Shown piece after piece: positions 35,783-45,306 of a stretch of DNA of 64,000 nt; within the stretch, counting starts at the first letter, position 1, and the number at the start of each line of letters is the position of its first letter. Below the pieces are notes generated by a model. That model saw nothing but the letters and a program-made list of their open reading frames with translations, did no database searches and had not been told where the DNA came from. This DNA comes from Microbacterium esteraromaticum (GTDB lineage Bacteria; Actinomycetota; Actinomycetes; Actinomycetales; Microbacteriaceae): assembly GCF_017303215.1 (NCBI RefSeq), contig NZ_JAEMWU010000001.1:1178001-1242000 (forward strand), written 5' to 3'. Position numbers and translations under genes: made by a program.

Positions 35783-38700
35783 ATGATGCCCGATCTCCGG
35801 GACGCGAGCCGCACGGCTTCCGCACCCCGACACCGGATGCGAGCGCGCTGGGGCGCACTCGCACTGACGACCGCATGCGCGATGAGCCTCGGAACGCTCG
35901 TCGCCACACCCGCCTTCGCCAACCCGGCAGGCACGGGCGTGGTCATCAACGAGGCGTACCTGTCCGGCGGAAGCGCCGGCGCTGCGTTCACGAACAAGTT
36001 CGTCGAGCTGTACAACCCGACCGACCAGGACATCGTCCTCGACGGCATGTCGCTGCAGTACCGCTCTTCGGGCGGCACGGAGGCGTTCACCGGGGTCGGT
36101 GTGCTGACCGGCACGATTCCCGCCGGTGGCTACTTCCTGGTGCAGGCGAACAGCAACGGATCCAACGGTGCAGCACTGCCGACAGCCGATGCCGAGACCT
36201 CCCTCACGCCGAGCGGCACGAAGGGCACCCTCGCGCTGGTGCAGGGCACCACGGCGATCACGCTGACGCCCGGTTCCTCCGTGGGCGCTGAGAACGTCAT
36301 CGACCTGCTCGGCTACGGCACCTCCAACACGTTCGAGACCGCCGCGGCGACCGCGCCGTCGGGCAACACCGACGTCAAGTCGCTGAACCGCACCGACGCG
36401 GTGGATACCGACGACAACAGCGCCGACTTCTCGCTGTCCGCCGACATCACTCCGACCAACGCCGCCGGCGAGACCGACGGTGGTGACGGTGGTGACGGTG
36501 GCGCCGTGATCGAGGCGACCATCGCCGAGGTGCAGGGCACCGCAGGCGCGTCTCCGCTGGTCGACGAGACCGTCAAGGTCGAGGGCGTCATCACCGCCGA
36601 CCACCGCACCGGTGGATACAACGGCATCGTCATCCAGACCGCCGGTTCCGGTGGCAGCGACGCCGCGCGCGAAGCATCCGACGGTGTGTTCGTCTACCTC
36701 AACGGCAAGAGCGTTCCCGGTGAGATCGGCGATCTCGTCTCGGTGACGGGAGTGGTCGGAGAGTACTTCGGTCAGACCCAGATCACGCCGGCGTCGGCAT
36801 CCGATGTCACCGTCGTGACCGCCGAGGCGGGCCTGCCCGCGCTCACCCCGCTGCCCGCCACGGTCATCGGCGACGACCGCGAGGCCTACGAGAGCATGCT
36901 CGTCGTGCCGACCGGCGACTACGCGGTGGCCTCCAGCCACCAGCTGTACAACTACGGAACGCTGTGGCTGAACCCCGGCGAGCTGAACGTCAAGAGCACC
37001 GAGATGCACCGGCCCGGTGCCGACGCCGACGCCGTCGCTGCGGCCAACCGTGCTGAGCGCATCCTGCTCGACGACGGTTACAGCATCCAGGTCAGCAACG
37101 CGGCCCACCCGGGCGACCAGCCCTACTTCACGAAGGATGTCGTCGTGCGCAACGGCGACGTCGTCGACTTCGGCGACAACGGCTTCGTGCTGCAGTACGG
37201 CTTCAACGACTGGCGTCTGCAGCCCACGACTCCGCTGAACAGCGAGTCGCCCGCGGCACAGAAGGTCACCTTCGAGACGAAGAACCCGCGCCCCGAGGTC
37301 CCGGCCGTCGGTGGCGACGTGCAGGTCGCGGCGTTCAACGTCTACAACTACTTCACGACGCTGCGCTCCGAGAACTCGGATGCCCGTGGCGCCGGCGACG
37401 CGGCGCAGTTCGCGATCCAGAAGTCGAAGATCGTCACGGCGATCAACGATCTGGACGCTGAGATCGTCGCGCTGATGGAGATCGAGAACTCGGTCAAGTT
37501 CGGCGACCCCGTCGACACGGCGCTCGCCGACCTCGTCGACGGGCTCAACGCCGCCGCCGGCAGCGAGGTCTGGGACTACGTGCCCACGCCCGAGGTGCTG
37601 GACAACGCCGCGATCACCGACTTCATCACGAACGCGATCATCTACAAGAAGGATGCGGTCTCGACCATCGGCGACAGCGCCTCGATCGTCGACGAGACGG
37701 TGTGGAACATCGCTCGTGAGCCGATCGCGCAGGCGTTCGACATCGACGGCCGCACCGTCACCGTGGTCGCGAACCACTTCAAGTCCAAGGGCGGTAGCGG
37801 TGCTGAGCCGGCCGACGGACAGGGGCGTTTCAACGCCGAGCGCGTCGAGCAGGCCGAGTCGCTGCTGGACTTCACCGAGCAGCTCGCCGATGACGCGGGC
37901 AGCGAGGACATCCTGCTGATCGGCGACTTCAACGCCTACAGCGAAGAAGACCCGATCGACGTGTTCGCCTCGGAGGGATGGAGCAGCCTCGTCGCTGACC
38001 GTACCGACGGTCAGTACACCTACACGTTCGACGGTGAGCTCGGCTCGCTCGATCACGTGATCGCCTCGCCGTCGCTGGCGCCGTCGATCACCGACGCGGC
38101 CGTATGGGCCATCAACTCGCCCGAGTGGAGCGACCGGGGCTACGCCTTCGGCGCCGCCGAGACCGGTACCCCCTACCGCTCGAGCGACCACGACCCGATC
38201 CTGGTCGGCGTCTCGGCGTCGGCCCCGCCGGTGAGCATCGACATCGCCACGATCAACGACTTCCACGGTCGGATCGAAGCCGATGGTGCTGCTGCTGGTG
38301 CCGCGGTCCTGGCCGGTGCTGTGCAGCACGTGCGCGACGAGAACCCGAACACGATCTTCGCCGCCGCCGGTGACCTGATCGGCGCATCGACGTTCACGTC
38401 GTTCATCAACAACGACGAGCCGACCATCGACGCGCTCAACGCCGCCGGGCTCGATGTGAGCGCCGCGGGCAACCACGAGTTCGACCAGGGCTGGGAAGAC
38501 CTGCGCGACCGTGTGCAGGACCGGGCCGACTGGGAGTACATCGCGGCGAACGTGTTCCTGACCGACACCGGTCAGCCTGCGCTCGCCCCGGCCTGGGTCA
38601 AGGAGATGGACGGCGTGCGCGTCGGCTTCGTTGGCGCCGTGACCGAGGATCTTGGTTCGCTGGTCCGCCCCGAGGGCATCGCCGACCTCGAGGTGCGCAG

Positions 38701-40468
38701 CATCGTCGACTCGGTCAACGCCGTGGCCGACGACCTGCGTGACGGCAACAGCGCCAACGGCGAAGCCGACGTGGTCATCCTGCTGGTGCACGAGGGCGCG
38801 TCGACCGTCGTGGTCGAGGACATCACCCCCGACACCCCGCTGGGCGAGATCGTCTACGGCGTCGACGGCGACGTGGATGCCATCGTCTCGGCCCACACCC
38901 ACCTGGCCTACAACCACGTGATCGACGGACGCCCGGTGATCTCGGCCGGTGAGTACGGTAAGAACCTCGGTGTGATGAACCTGCAGGTCGACCGCGACAC
39001 CAAGGAGCTGCTCTCTATCGAGAACGAGATCCGTCCGCTGGCCACCGAGGTCGCACCGCGCCAGTGGGAGGGCAACTACCCGGCCGTTCCCGAGGTGCAG
39101 CAGATCGTCGACGCCGCCGTGGCGGAGGCCGACGTGCTCGGTGCCGTCAAGGTGGGCGACATCACCGCAGACTTCCTGCGGGCACGCCAGAGCGACGGCA
39201 CCACCGAGAACCGCGGTGGCGAGTCGACGATCGGCAACTTTGTCGCCGACGTGCAGCAGTGGGCGACCGACGCCGATGTCGCACTGATGAACCCGGGTGG
39301 TCTGCGGGCCAACCTCACCTTCGCGTCCTCGGGCGCCGAGGACCCGGATGGCAACGTGACCTACCGCGAAGCGGCGACGGTGCAGCCGTTCGCCAACACG
39401 CTGGTCACGCAGCAGCTCACCGGTGCGCAGCTCAAGAGCGTGCTCGAAGAGCAGTGGCAGCCCGAGGGCGCCAGCCGTCCGTTCCTCAAGCTCGGTGTCT
39501 CGGAGGGGCTGGTGTACACCTACGACCCGACCGCCGCTCAGGGCGATCGCATCACCTCGATGATGCTCGACGGTGAGGTGATCGACATGTCGGCCAGCTA
39601 CACCGTCGCGGCCAACTCGTTCCTCGCCGGTGGTGGCGACAACTTCGCCACGCTCGCCGAGGGCGCCGACAAGCGCGACACCGGCCGCATCGACCTGCAG
39701 TCGATGGTCGACTGGTTCGACGCGAACGGCACCGCGACCCCCGACTACGCGCAGCGTGCGGTCGGCGTGGTGCTCGACCCGGCAGATGACGAGTTCAGCG
39801 CCGGCACCGAGGTGACCGTCTCGCTGTCGTCGCTGGCATTCAGTGCCGGTGAACCCGCACCGGGCGAGGTCACGCTGTCGCTGGGCGCGACGCAGCTGGC
39901 GTCGGGCGCGATCGACCCCACCGTCGTCGACACCACCGACGAGGTCGGGCGTGCGAGCCTGACGTTCACGGTCCCGGACGACGTGACCGGTGCGCAGACG
40001 CTCACTGTCGCGGTCGCCTCGACCGGCACGGTCGTGCAGGTGCCGTTCCGCATCGCCGCCGAGGTCGCCGAGGGCACGATCTCGCTCGACCGCTCGACGG
40101 TCGCGGCGGGCGAGTCGGTGACGATCTCGGGTGAGGGCTTCCCCGCCGGCGAGAAGGTCAAGCTCGAGCTGCGTTCCACGCCGGTTCAGCTCGGCTCGGC
40201 GACCGTTCGCGAGGACGGCACGCTGTCGGCCACCGTCATGATCCCGAAGGGCACCGCGGCCGGTGAGCACAGCATCGTCGCGATCCTGACCGATGGATCC
40301 GAGGCGAGCGCGAAGCTCACGGTCACCGCGGCCGGCGGCGACACGGGCTCCGGTGACGGCGATCTCGCCACCACGGGTGCCGACTCGACCGCCTTCATCG
40401 TGCTGGCCGTGCTTCTGCTGGTGGCCGGTGGGGCGCTCGTGCTGATCCGCCGTCGCATGCGGGCATGA
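35783..40468 (+). CDS. Sortase-anchored ExeM/NucH-type nuclease fused to a 5'-nucleotidase
   Basis: A 1561-residue surface protein. Signal peptide 1-46 (ends ATPAFA). Lamin-tail domain ~50-190 (VVINEAYLSGG, KFVELYNPT). OB-fold ~242-355. Endonuclease/exonuclease/phosphatase domain ~512-811 (VAAFNVYNYF, ALMEIENS, VVANHFKSKGG, LIGDFNAY, SSDHDPI). Metallophosphoesterase ~817-1040 (IATINDFHGRIE, AAGNHEFDQG, SAHTHLAYN). 5'-nucleotidase C-terminal domain ~1115-1305. Two Ig-like repeats follow, then LATTG near 1528, a helix and RRRMRA, a class E sortase signal. It should degrade DNA or RNA and dephosphorylate the nucleotides outside the cell. GGAGGAG before ATG 35783 fixes the start. It lies between guaB3/SURF1 and guaA. 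Confidence 0.9.
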   Translation: MMPDLRDASRTASAPRHRMRARWGALALTTACAMSLGTLVATPAFANPAGTGVVINEAYLSGGSAGAAFTNKFVELYNPTDQDIVLDGMSLQYRSSGGTEAFTGVGVLTGTIPAGGYFLVQANSNGSNGAALPTADAETSLTPSGTKGTLALVQGTTAITLTPGSSVGAENVIDLLGYGTSNTFETAAATAPSGNTDVKSLNRTDAVDTDDNSADFSLSADITPTNAAGETDGGDGGDGGAVIEATIAEVQGTAGASPLVDETVKVEGVITADHRTGGYNGIVIQTAGSGGSDAAREASDGVFVYLNGKSVPGEIGDLVSVTGVVGEYFGQTQITPASASDVTVVTAEAGLPALTPLPATVIGDDREAYESMLVVPTGDYAVASSHQLYNYGTLWLNPGELNVKSTEMHRPGADADAVAAANRAERILLDDGYSIQVSNAAHPGDQPYFTKDVVVRNGDVVDFGDNGFVLQYGFNDWRLQPTTPLNSESPAAQKVTFETKNPRPEVPAVGGDVQVAAFNVYNYFTTLRSENSDARGAGDAAQFAIQKSKIVTAINDLDAEIVALMEIENSVKFGDPVDTALADLVDGLNAAAGSEVWDYVPTPEVLDNAAITDFITNAIIYKKDAVSTIGDSASIVDETVWNIAREPIAQAFDIDGRTVTVVANHFKSKGGSGAEPADGQGRFNAERVEQAESLLDFTEQLADDAGSEDILLIGDFNAYSEEDPIDVFASEGWSSLVADRTDGQYTYTFDGELGSLDHVIASPSLAPSITDAAVWAINSPEWSDRGYAFGAAETGTPYRSSDHDPILVGVSASAPPVSIDIATINDFHGRIEADGAAAGAAVLAGAVQHVRDENPNTIFAAAGDLIGASTFTSFINNDEPTIDALNAAGLDVSAAGNHEFDQGWEDLRDRVQDRADWEYIAANVFLTDTGQPALAPAWVKEMDGVRVGFVGAVTEDLGSLVRPEGIADLEVRSIVDSVNAVADDLRDGNSANGEADVVILLVHEGASTVVVEDITPDTPLGEIVYGVDGDVDAIVSAHTHLAYNHVIDGRPVISAGEYGKNLGVMNLQVDRDTKELLSIENEIRPLATEVAPRQWEGNYPAVPEVQQIVDAAVAEADVLGAVKVGDITADFLRARQSDGTTENRGGESTIGNFVADVQQWATDADVALMNPGGLRANLTFASSGAEDPDGNVTYREAATVQPFANTLVTQQLTGAQLKSVLEEQWQPEGASRPFLKLGVSEGLVYTYDPTAAQGDRITSMMLDGEVIDMSASYTVAANSFLAGGGDNFATLAEGADKRDTGRIDLQSMVDWFDANGTATPDYAQRAVGVVLDPADDEFSAGTEVTVSLSSLAFSAGEPAPGEVTLSLGATQLASGAIDPTVVDTTDEVGRASLTFTVPDDVTGAQTLTVAVASTGTVVQVPFRIAAEVAEGTISLDRSTVAAGESVTISGEGFPAGEKVKLELRSTPVQLGSATVREDGTLSATVMIPKGTAAGEHSIVAILTDGSEASAKLTVTAAGGDTGSGDGDLATTGADSTAFIVLAVLLLVAGGALVLIRRRMRA

Positions 40469-40519
40469 GTGCATGCTGGCTGACGCTCGAGGGATGATTC
40501 CCCAGGGCTGAAGGCCACG

Positions 40520-40552
40520 GGCCCGCCGCAGACGACACGTCTGCGGCGGGCC
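40520..40552 (+). terminator. Intrinsic terminator after the nuclease gene
   Basis: GGCCCGCCGCAGACG, loop ACA, CGTCTGCGGCGGGCC: a perfect 15-bp stem, followed by TTC rather than a long T run. Confidence 0.88.
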
Positions 40553-40599
40553 TTCGCGTTGCCCCGCACAACGCGCCAATCGCCCGCGCGCACGGCGGC

Positions 40600-40605
40600 T
40601 AGAAT
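40600..40605 (+). promoter_or_regulatory. Leaderless -10 candidate for the DUF3817 gene
   Basis: TAGAAT followed by seven bases and ATG at 40613. A GGAGG in those seven bases could also serve if the transcript starts earlier. Confidence 0.45.
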
Positions 40606-40612
40606 GGAGGGC

Positions 40613-41101
40613 ATGCCCGAGCCCAGAGTCGCCAGCTTCCCGGCGATCCGCGGAGCGCTGAAGTTCTATCAGATCGCATCGATCATCACCGGCGTCATGC
40701 TGCTGCTGCTCGTCGCCGAGATGGTGCTGAAGTACACGCCGATCCGTCTCGAACTCTTCCTCGGAGGGTCCGGCGGATTCCTCTGGTTCGCCGATGTCAT
40801 CGAAGGTCCCGAGGGCCTGGAATCGACCGGTGATGGGATCAACCTGTCGCTCGGCGTCCTCATCGTGCACGGCTGGTTCTACGTCGTGTACCTCTTCGCC
40901 TGCTTCCGCATGTGGAGCCTGATGCGCTGGAAGTTCCTGCGATTCATCTGGCTCGCCCTCGGTGGCGTCATCCCGTTCCTGTCGTTCATCATGGAGGCGC
41001 GGGTCGCGCGCGATGTGAAGACGTACCTCGCCGAGCGGGAGGCCGCCGACGCCGCGGCTGGAGCAGAACCTCAGAACTCTCAAACGGAAGGTGCCCGGTG
41101 A
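40613..41101 (+). CDS. DUF3817 membrane protein
   Basis: A 162-residue protein with three hydrophobic helices ([57 protein letters not shown]) and the R-x-x-x-D-V-K ending of DUF3817 ([11 protein letters not shown]). DUF3817 genes sit directly before guaA in many actinobacteria, as here, with the guaA GTG overlapping its stop. Function unknown. Confidence 0.88.
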   Translation: MPEPRVASFPAIRGALKFYQIASIITGVMLLLLVAEMVLKYTPIRLELFLGGSGGFLWFADVIEGPEGLESTGDGINLSLGVLIVHGWFYVVYLFACFRMWSLMRWKFLRFIWLALGGVIPFLSFIMEARVARDVKTYLAEREAADAAAGAEPQNSQTEGAR

Positions 41102-42684
41102 CCGAGCAGACCGAGACCCAGCAGCGCCCCGCGCTCGTCGTCGATTTCGGCGCACAGTACGCCCAGCTGATCGCCCGCCGCGTCCGCGAGGCCGGCGTCT
41201 ACAGCGAGATCGTGCCGCACACGGCGACGGCTGAAGAGATCGCCGCCAAGAACCCGGTGGCGCTGATCCTGTCGGGCGGTCCCTCGTCGGTGTACGAGGA
41301 CGGCGCCCCCAAGCTCGACCCGGCCGTGTTCGATCTCGGCGTGCCGACGTTGGGCATTTGCTACGGGTTCCAGTACATGGCGCAGACGCTCGGCGGCGAG
41401 GTGGCACACACCGGCCTGCGCGAGTACGGCGCGACCGACGCCCACATCACGGCAGAGGGCAGCACGTTGCTGGGCGACCAGCCCGCCGAGCAGAACGTGT
41501 GGATGAGCCACGGCGACCAGGTCGCCCGCGCGCCCGAGGGCTTCGAGGTGCTCGCCTCGACCGATGCCACCAAGGTCGCGGCGTTCGCTGACGAGAACCG
41601 TCGTTTCTACGGTGTGCAGTGGCACCCCGAGGTGAAGCACTCCGATCACGGCCAGGCCATCATCGAGAACTTCCTGCACAAGGGGGCGGGCCTGCCCGCC
41701 GACTGGAACAGCGACAACGTCATCGCCGAGCAGATCGAGCGCATCCGCGAGCAGGTCGGCGACGCCCGCGTCATCTCGGCGCTCTCGGGCGGTGTCGACT
41801 CGGCCGTTTCGACCGCACTGGTGCACCGTGCCATCGGCGACCAGCTGACCGCGGTCTTCGTCGACCACGGTCTGCTGCGCAAGGGCGAGCGCGAGCAGGT
41901 CGAGAAGGACTACGTCGAGTCGACCGGTGTGCGTCTGATCACCGTCGATGCCGTCGACACGTTCCTGGGGCACCTGGCCGGGGTCACCGACCCCGAGACC
42001 AAGCGCAAGATCATCGGCCGTGAGTTCATCCGTGCGTTCGAGCAGGTGCAGCGCGATCTGGTCGAAGAGGCCAAGGCCACGGGTGGCGCGCCCGTGAAGT
42101 TCCTCGTGCAGGGCACGCTGTACCCCGACGTCGTCGAGTCCGGCGGCGGATCGGGCACCGCGAACATCAAGTCGCACCACAACGTCGGCGGCCTGCCGGA
42201 CGACCTCGACTTCGAGCTCGTCGAGCCGCTGCGCGCGCTGTTCAAGGACGAGGTTCGTGCGATCGGTCGTGAACTCGGCATTCCTGAGGCGATCGTCGGG
42301 CGTCAGCCCTTCCCGGGGCCCGGCCTCGGCATCCGCATCATCGGCGAGGTGACTCGCGAGCGCCTCGAGGTGCTGCGCGAGGCCGACGCCATCGCGCGCG
42401 AGGAGCTCACCAAGGCCGGCCTCGACCAGACGATCTGGCAGTGCCCGGTCGTGCTGCTCGCCGACGTCCGTTCGGTGGGCGTGCAGGGCGATGGACGCAC
42501 CTACGGGCATCCGATCGTGCTGCGTCCGGTCTCGTCGGAAGACGCGATGACCGCCGACTGGACCCGCCTGCCCTACGACGTGCTCGCGAAGATCTCGAAC
42601 CGCATCACCAACGAGGTGCGCGAGGTCAACCGGGTCGTGCTCGACGTCACGTCGAAGCCACCGGCAACCATCGAGTGGGAGTGA
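41098..42684 (+). CDS. guaA: GMP synthase (glutamine-hydrolysing)
   Basis: Converts XMP to GMP with glutamine and ATP. Class I glutamine amidotransferase at residues ~10-200 with nucleophile Cys88 in GICYGFQYM and QWHPEVKHS with the His/Glu partners. ATP pyrophosphatase P-loop is SGGVDSAVS (~230). The dimerisation domain ends [12 protein letters not shown], the family C-terminus. The 528-aa product starts at GTG 41098 with GGAAGG six bases upstream. It completes the GMP branch with guaB at 25434. Confidence 0.98.
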   Translation: MTEQTETQQRPALVVDFGAQYAQLIARRVREAGVYSEIVPHTATAEEIAAKNPVALILSGGPSSVYEDGAPKLDPAVFDLGVPTLGICYGFQYMAQTLGGEVAHTGLREYGATDAHITAEGSTLLGDQPAEQNVWMSHGDQVARAPEGFEVLASTDATKVAAFADENRRFYGVQWHPEVKHSDHGQAIIENFLHKGAGLPADWNSDNVIAEQIERIREQVGDARVISALSGGVDSAVSTALVHRAIGDQLTAVFVDHGLLRKGEREQVEKDYVESTGVRLITVDAVDTFLGHLAGVTDPETKRKIIGREFIRAFEQVQRDLVEEAKATGGAPVKFLVQGTLYPDVVESGGGSGTANIKSHHNVGGLPDDLDFELVEPLRALFKDEVRAIGRELGIPEAIVGRQPFPGPGLGIRIIGEVTRERLEVLREADAIAREELTKAGLDQTIWQCPVVLLADVRSVGVQGDGRTYGHPIVLRPVSSEDAMTADWTRLPYDVLAKISNRITNEVREVNRVVLDVTSKPPATIEWE

Positions 42685-42686
42685 GA

Positions 42687-42713
42687 GAAGGGGTCGCGAG
42701 AGCGGCCCCTTCT
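42687..42713 (+). terminator. Intrinsic terminator after guaA
   Basis: AGAAGGGG, loop, CCCCTTCT: about 9 bp including a following GC pair, with T residues after it. Confidence 0.75.
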
Positions 42714-42731
42714 TCGTCTCCGGCACCCGTC

Positions 42732-42809
42732 ATCCGCTGAGAAACCACTTCCCGTCTGAGGAACCACGTGTGAGGTGGTTTCTCATGCCGGAAGTGGTTT
42801 TTCGGCGGG
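42732..42809. repeat. Four-site palindromic intergenic repeat, family B, copy 2
   Basis: GAGAAACCAC (42739), GAGGAACCAC (42758), GTGGTTTCTC (42775) and GTGGTTTTTC (42794), spaced 19 bp in each arm. The flanks CATCCG before and GCGG after match copy 1 at 21056. It lies between two convergent terminators. Confidence 0.87.
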
Positions 42810-42843
42810 ATGCGTGGTGACGACAACAATGCCCCGGGCACAC

Positions 42844-42880
42844 GAAAAGGGCCGCCCTCCGGAGGAGAGCGGCCCTTTCG
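42844..42880 (-). terminator. Intrinsic terminator after the YccA-like gene
   Basis: On the minus strand GAAAGGGCCGCTCTCC, then GGAGGGCGGCCCTTTTC: a strong stem ending in T residues, just after the stop at 42894. Confidence 0.88.
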
Positions 42881-42893
42881 AGAAGAGCGTGCG

Positions 42894-43799
42894 TCAGTCG
42901 CTGCCGCGCAGGATCGCGATCATCCGCAGGATCTCGATGTACAGCCAGACGACGGTGACCATGATGCCGAAGCCGCCGAGCCAGCCGTACTTGCGTGGGG
43001 CGCCGTTGCGCACACCCTGCTGGATCTGGTCGAAGTCGAGCACCAGCGAGTACGCGGCCATGAAGACCACGAGCACGCCGATGATCAGGCCGAGCGGGAT
43101 GCCCGCGACCTCGATGCTGCGCATGCCGAAGGCGCCACCGGCCATCGGAACGCCGACCCACATCAGGATGAGGTTCAGCACCGAGAACGCCAGGTAGCCG
43201 AACATGGCGATCAGGAAGATCTTGGTCATCTTCGCCGACGCGCGGATCTTGCCGCTGGCGAACAGGGCGAGGGTCACACCCACGACGGCGAGGGTAGCGA
43301 GGGTTGCCTGCATGACGATGCCGGGGAAGATGGTCTCGAACCAGGCCGAGATCGCACCGATGAACAGACCCTCGAAGGCGGCGTACGCCCAGATCAATGC
43401 CGGACGCACCTTCTTGCGCGAGGTGAATGTGACGACCAGGGCGAGCACGAAGCCGCCGAGGGCACCGACGATCCACGGCGTGAGGTCAGCGCCGAGCTGC
43501 CCGGTGTTCGGGTCGACGTACAGCGTCGACATCGTCCACATCCAGCCCGCGACAGCGGTGACCAGCAGGATTCCGAACAGGCCGACGGTCTTCCAGATGG
43601 TGTCCTCGACGGTCATCCGGTCGGTCTCGATGGCGCCGGCGGGCGGAGCGGCGAACATGCCCTCCAGCTGCGCGTTCGCGGCGGCATCCGCAGCGGCGTG
43701 CTGAGCCGACGGCGGCGGCGGGGGCGCGTACTGCGTCGACGCGCCGTTGCCGCTGCGCGGCTCCTGGAACGCCGGGTTGTTGAATGCGAAGTTGCTCAT
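42894..43799 (-). CDS. Bax inhibitor-1 / YccA family membrane protein
   Basis: A 301-residue protein: about 60 Pro/Ala-rich residues, then seven hydrophobic helices. Segments such as ALIWAYAAFEGLFIGAISAWF and YSLVLDFDQIQQGVRNGAPRKY, with Asp pair in the last loop, are typical of the BI-1-like YccA group. These proteins are thought to be calcium or proton leak channels. GGAGT precedes the ATG. Followed by its own terminator. Confidence 0.92.
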   Translation of the reverse strand: MSNFAFNNPAFQEPRSGNGASTQYAPPPPPSAQHAAADAAANAQLEGMFAAPPAGAIETDRMTVEDTIWKTVGLFGILLVTAVAGWMWTMSTLYVDPNTGQLGADLTPWIVGALGGFVLALVVTFTSRKKVRPALIWAYAAFEGLFIGAISAWFETIFPGIVMQATLATLAVVGVTLALFASGKIRASAKMTKIFLIAMFGYLAFSVLNLILMWVGVPMAGGAFGMRSIEVAGIPLGLIIGVLVVFMAAYSLVLDFDQIQQGVRNGAPRKYGWLGGFGIMVTVVWLYIEILRMIAILRGSD

Positions 43800-43860
43800 T
43801 GGTGGCCTCTACTCCCGAGGGATCGGTCAACGCTTACCCCCACGATACCGGGACGAGGCT

Positions 43861-44874
43861 ATGAGCACGCTCGTTTACGCTGAGAACGTGCCCAGGAGAT
43901 CGCCACTTGTCATCGGGCACCGCGGTGCACCCGGATACCGCCCCGAACACAGCCGCTCGTCGTACGAACTCGCGTTCGCGATGGGAGTGGATGCTGTCGA
44001 ACCCGACGTCGTCGCCAGCAAGGATGGCGTGCTCGTGCTGAGGCATGAGAACGAGATCTCGGGCACCACCGACGTCGCTGACCGGCCGGAGTTCGCCGAG
44101 CGCCGAACGACCAAGAAGATCGACGGGGAGTCGCTGACCGGCTGGTTCACCGAGGACTTCACCTGGGCCGAGCTTGCCACGCTGCGCACGCGCGAGCGGC
44201 TGCCGAAGATCCGTCGGTCGAGCGCGAGCTTCGATGATGCCCAGCCCATCCTGCGGCTGACCGACCTGCTCGAGATGGTGCGCCGGGCGTCGGCCGAGCA
44301 CGGTCGCGAGATCGGGGTCGTGCTCGAGGTGAAGCACGCCACCTACTTCGCGGGCATCGGACTCGACCTGGTGCCGCTCATCGAGCGTGATCTGCGCGCG
44401 ACCGGCTGGGCCGACGGCGCTCTGCCGCTGATCGTCGAGGCCTTCGAGTCGACGCTGCTGCACCGCCTCAGAAAGACCGGCATCGCGGCATCCTTCATCT
44501 ATCTCATCGAGGCGAAGGGCAAGCCCTTCGACCTCGTCGCCGCGCACGGTCGTGCCGCTCCCAAGTACGCCGACGAGGTCACGCCGGTCGGGCTCGACGC
44601 GCTTGTGGGCACGGTGGATGGCATCAGTGTGAACAAGCGGATGCTACTTGCATCCGACTCCACGCTGGTGGCCGATGCGCACGCACGCGGCCTGCGCGTG
44701 TTCACGTGGACGTGCCGCCCCGAGAATGCGTTCCTGTCGGCGCCGTACCGCGCCGGTGGTGGCAAGGCCACCTTCGGCGACTACGAGTCGGAGTGGGGCG
44801 TGATCGCCCGCACCGGCGTCGATGGCGTGTTCGTCGACCACCCCGACCTGGGCGTGGCGTTCTTCCGCGGCTGA
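43861..44874 (+). CDS. Glycerophosphodiester phosphodiesterase
   Basis: Hydrolyses glycerophosphodiesters to glycerol-3-phosphate and an alcohol. The catalytic core starts PLVIGHRGAPGYRPEHS, with VDAVEPDVVASKDGVLVLRHE giving the Glu-x-Asp metal ligands and His. GVVLEVKH, GVDGVFVDHPD and TWT (RVFTWTCR) follow. About 330 residues. The ATG at 43861 is given; GTG at 43888 is a serious alternative because TACGCT sits six bases before it and the conserved domain starts right there. No signal peptide, so cytoplasmic. Confidence 0.92.
   Translation: MSTLVYAENVPRRSPLVIGHRGAPGYRPEHSRSSYELAFAMGVDAVEPDVVASKDGVLVLRHENEISGTTDVADRPEFAERRTTKKIDGESLTGWFTEDFTWAELATLRTRERLPKIRRSSASFDDAQPILRLTDLLEMVRRASAEHGREIGVVLEVKHATYFAGIGLDLVPLIERDLRATGWADGALPLIVEAFESTLLHRLRKTGIAASFIYLIEAKGKPFDLVAAHGRAAPKYADEVTPVGLDALVGTVDGISVNKRMLLASDSTLVADAHARGLRVFTWTCRPENAFLSAPYRAGGGKATFGDYESEWGVIARTGVDGVFVDHPDLGVAFFRG
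43876..43881 (+). promoter_or_regulatory. Leaderless -10 candidate inside the glycerophosphodiesterase N-terminus
   Basis: TACGCT followed by six bases and GTG at 43888. If used, the protein starts nine codons downstream of ATG 43861. Confidence 0.35.
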
Positions 44875-44890
44875 GGGTTCGCGACCGTCG

Positions 44891-45268
44891 TCAGCGCGTT
44901 GCGCGCACGATCTCTTTGCCGAGCGGCATGAGTGAGATCGGCACCATCTTGAACGCGGCGATGCCCATGGGGATGCCGATGATCGTCAGGCACATCGCCA
45001 CACCGGTCACGATGTGCCCGATGGCGAGCCACCATCCGGCCAGCACGACCCAGATGATGTTGCCGAGCAGTGAGCCGACGCCCGAGGTGGAGCGGTCGAC
45101 GACGTCGCGCCCGAAGGGCCAGAACGCGTAGTTCGCGAGGCGGAACGACGCGATCGCCCACGGGATCGTGATGATCGGAATGCACAGCAGGATGCCCGCG
45201 AGCACGTAGCCGAGGAACATGGACCACCCGGCGAAGATGACCCAGATGATGTTGAGGATGGTGCGCAT
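44891..45268 (-). CDS. YccF domain-containing membrane protein
   Basis: A 125-residue inner-membrane protein with two copies of the YccF unit: NIIWVIFAGWSMFLGYVLAG and NIIWVVLAGWWLAIGHIVTG, each followed by a second helix with IPxI-type turns (CIPIITIPWAIASFRLANY, TIIGIPMGIAAFKM). The internal duplication is clear. Function unknown. It diverges from the ABC ATPase gene over 38 bases, within which both genes have leaderless-type -10 sites. Confidence 0.92.
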   Translation of the reverse strand: MRTILNIIWVIFAGWSMFLGYVLAGILLCIPIITIPWAIASFRLANYAFWPFGRDVVDRSTSGVGSLLGNIIWVVLAGWWLAIGHIVTGVAMCLTIIGIPMGIAAFKMVPISLMPLGKEIVRATR

Positions 45269-45274
45269 GCCCTG

Positions 45275-45280
45275 ATTCTC
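45275..45280 (-). promoter_or_regulatory. Leaderless -10 candidate for the YccF gene
   Basis: GAGAAT on the minus strand, six bases before ATG 45268. Confidence 0.4.
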
Positions 45281-45293
45281 GCATCACCTGTCC

Positions 45294-45299
45294 TAGGCT
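45294..45299 (+). promoter_or_regulatory. Leaderless -10 candidate for the ABC ATPase gene
   Basis: TAGGCT followed by seven bases and ATG at 45307. Confidence 0.45.
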
Positions 45300-45306
45300 T
45301 CGGGGC

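Noticed and set aside
35759..41407. Open frame of about 1,880 codons on the minus strand, antisense to the secreted nuclease and the start of guaA
   Set aside because: The protein would be Arg/Val/Asp-rich with no recognisable domain, and the opposite strand has clear domains throughout. Long antisense frames are expected in high-GC genes.
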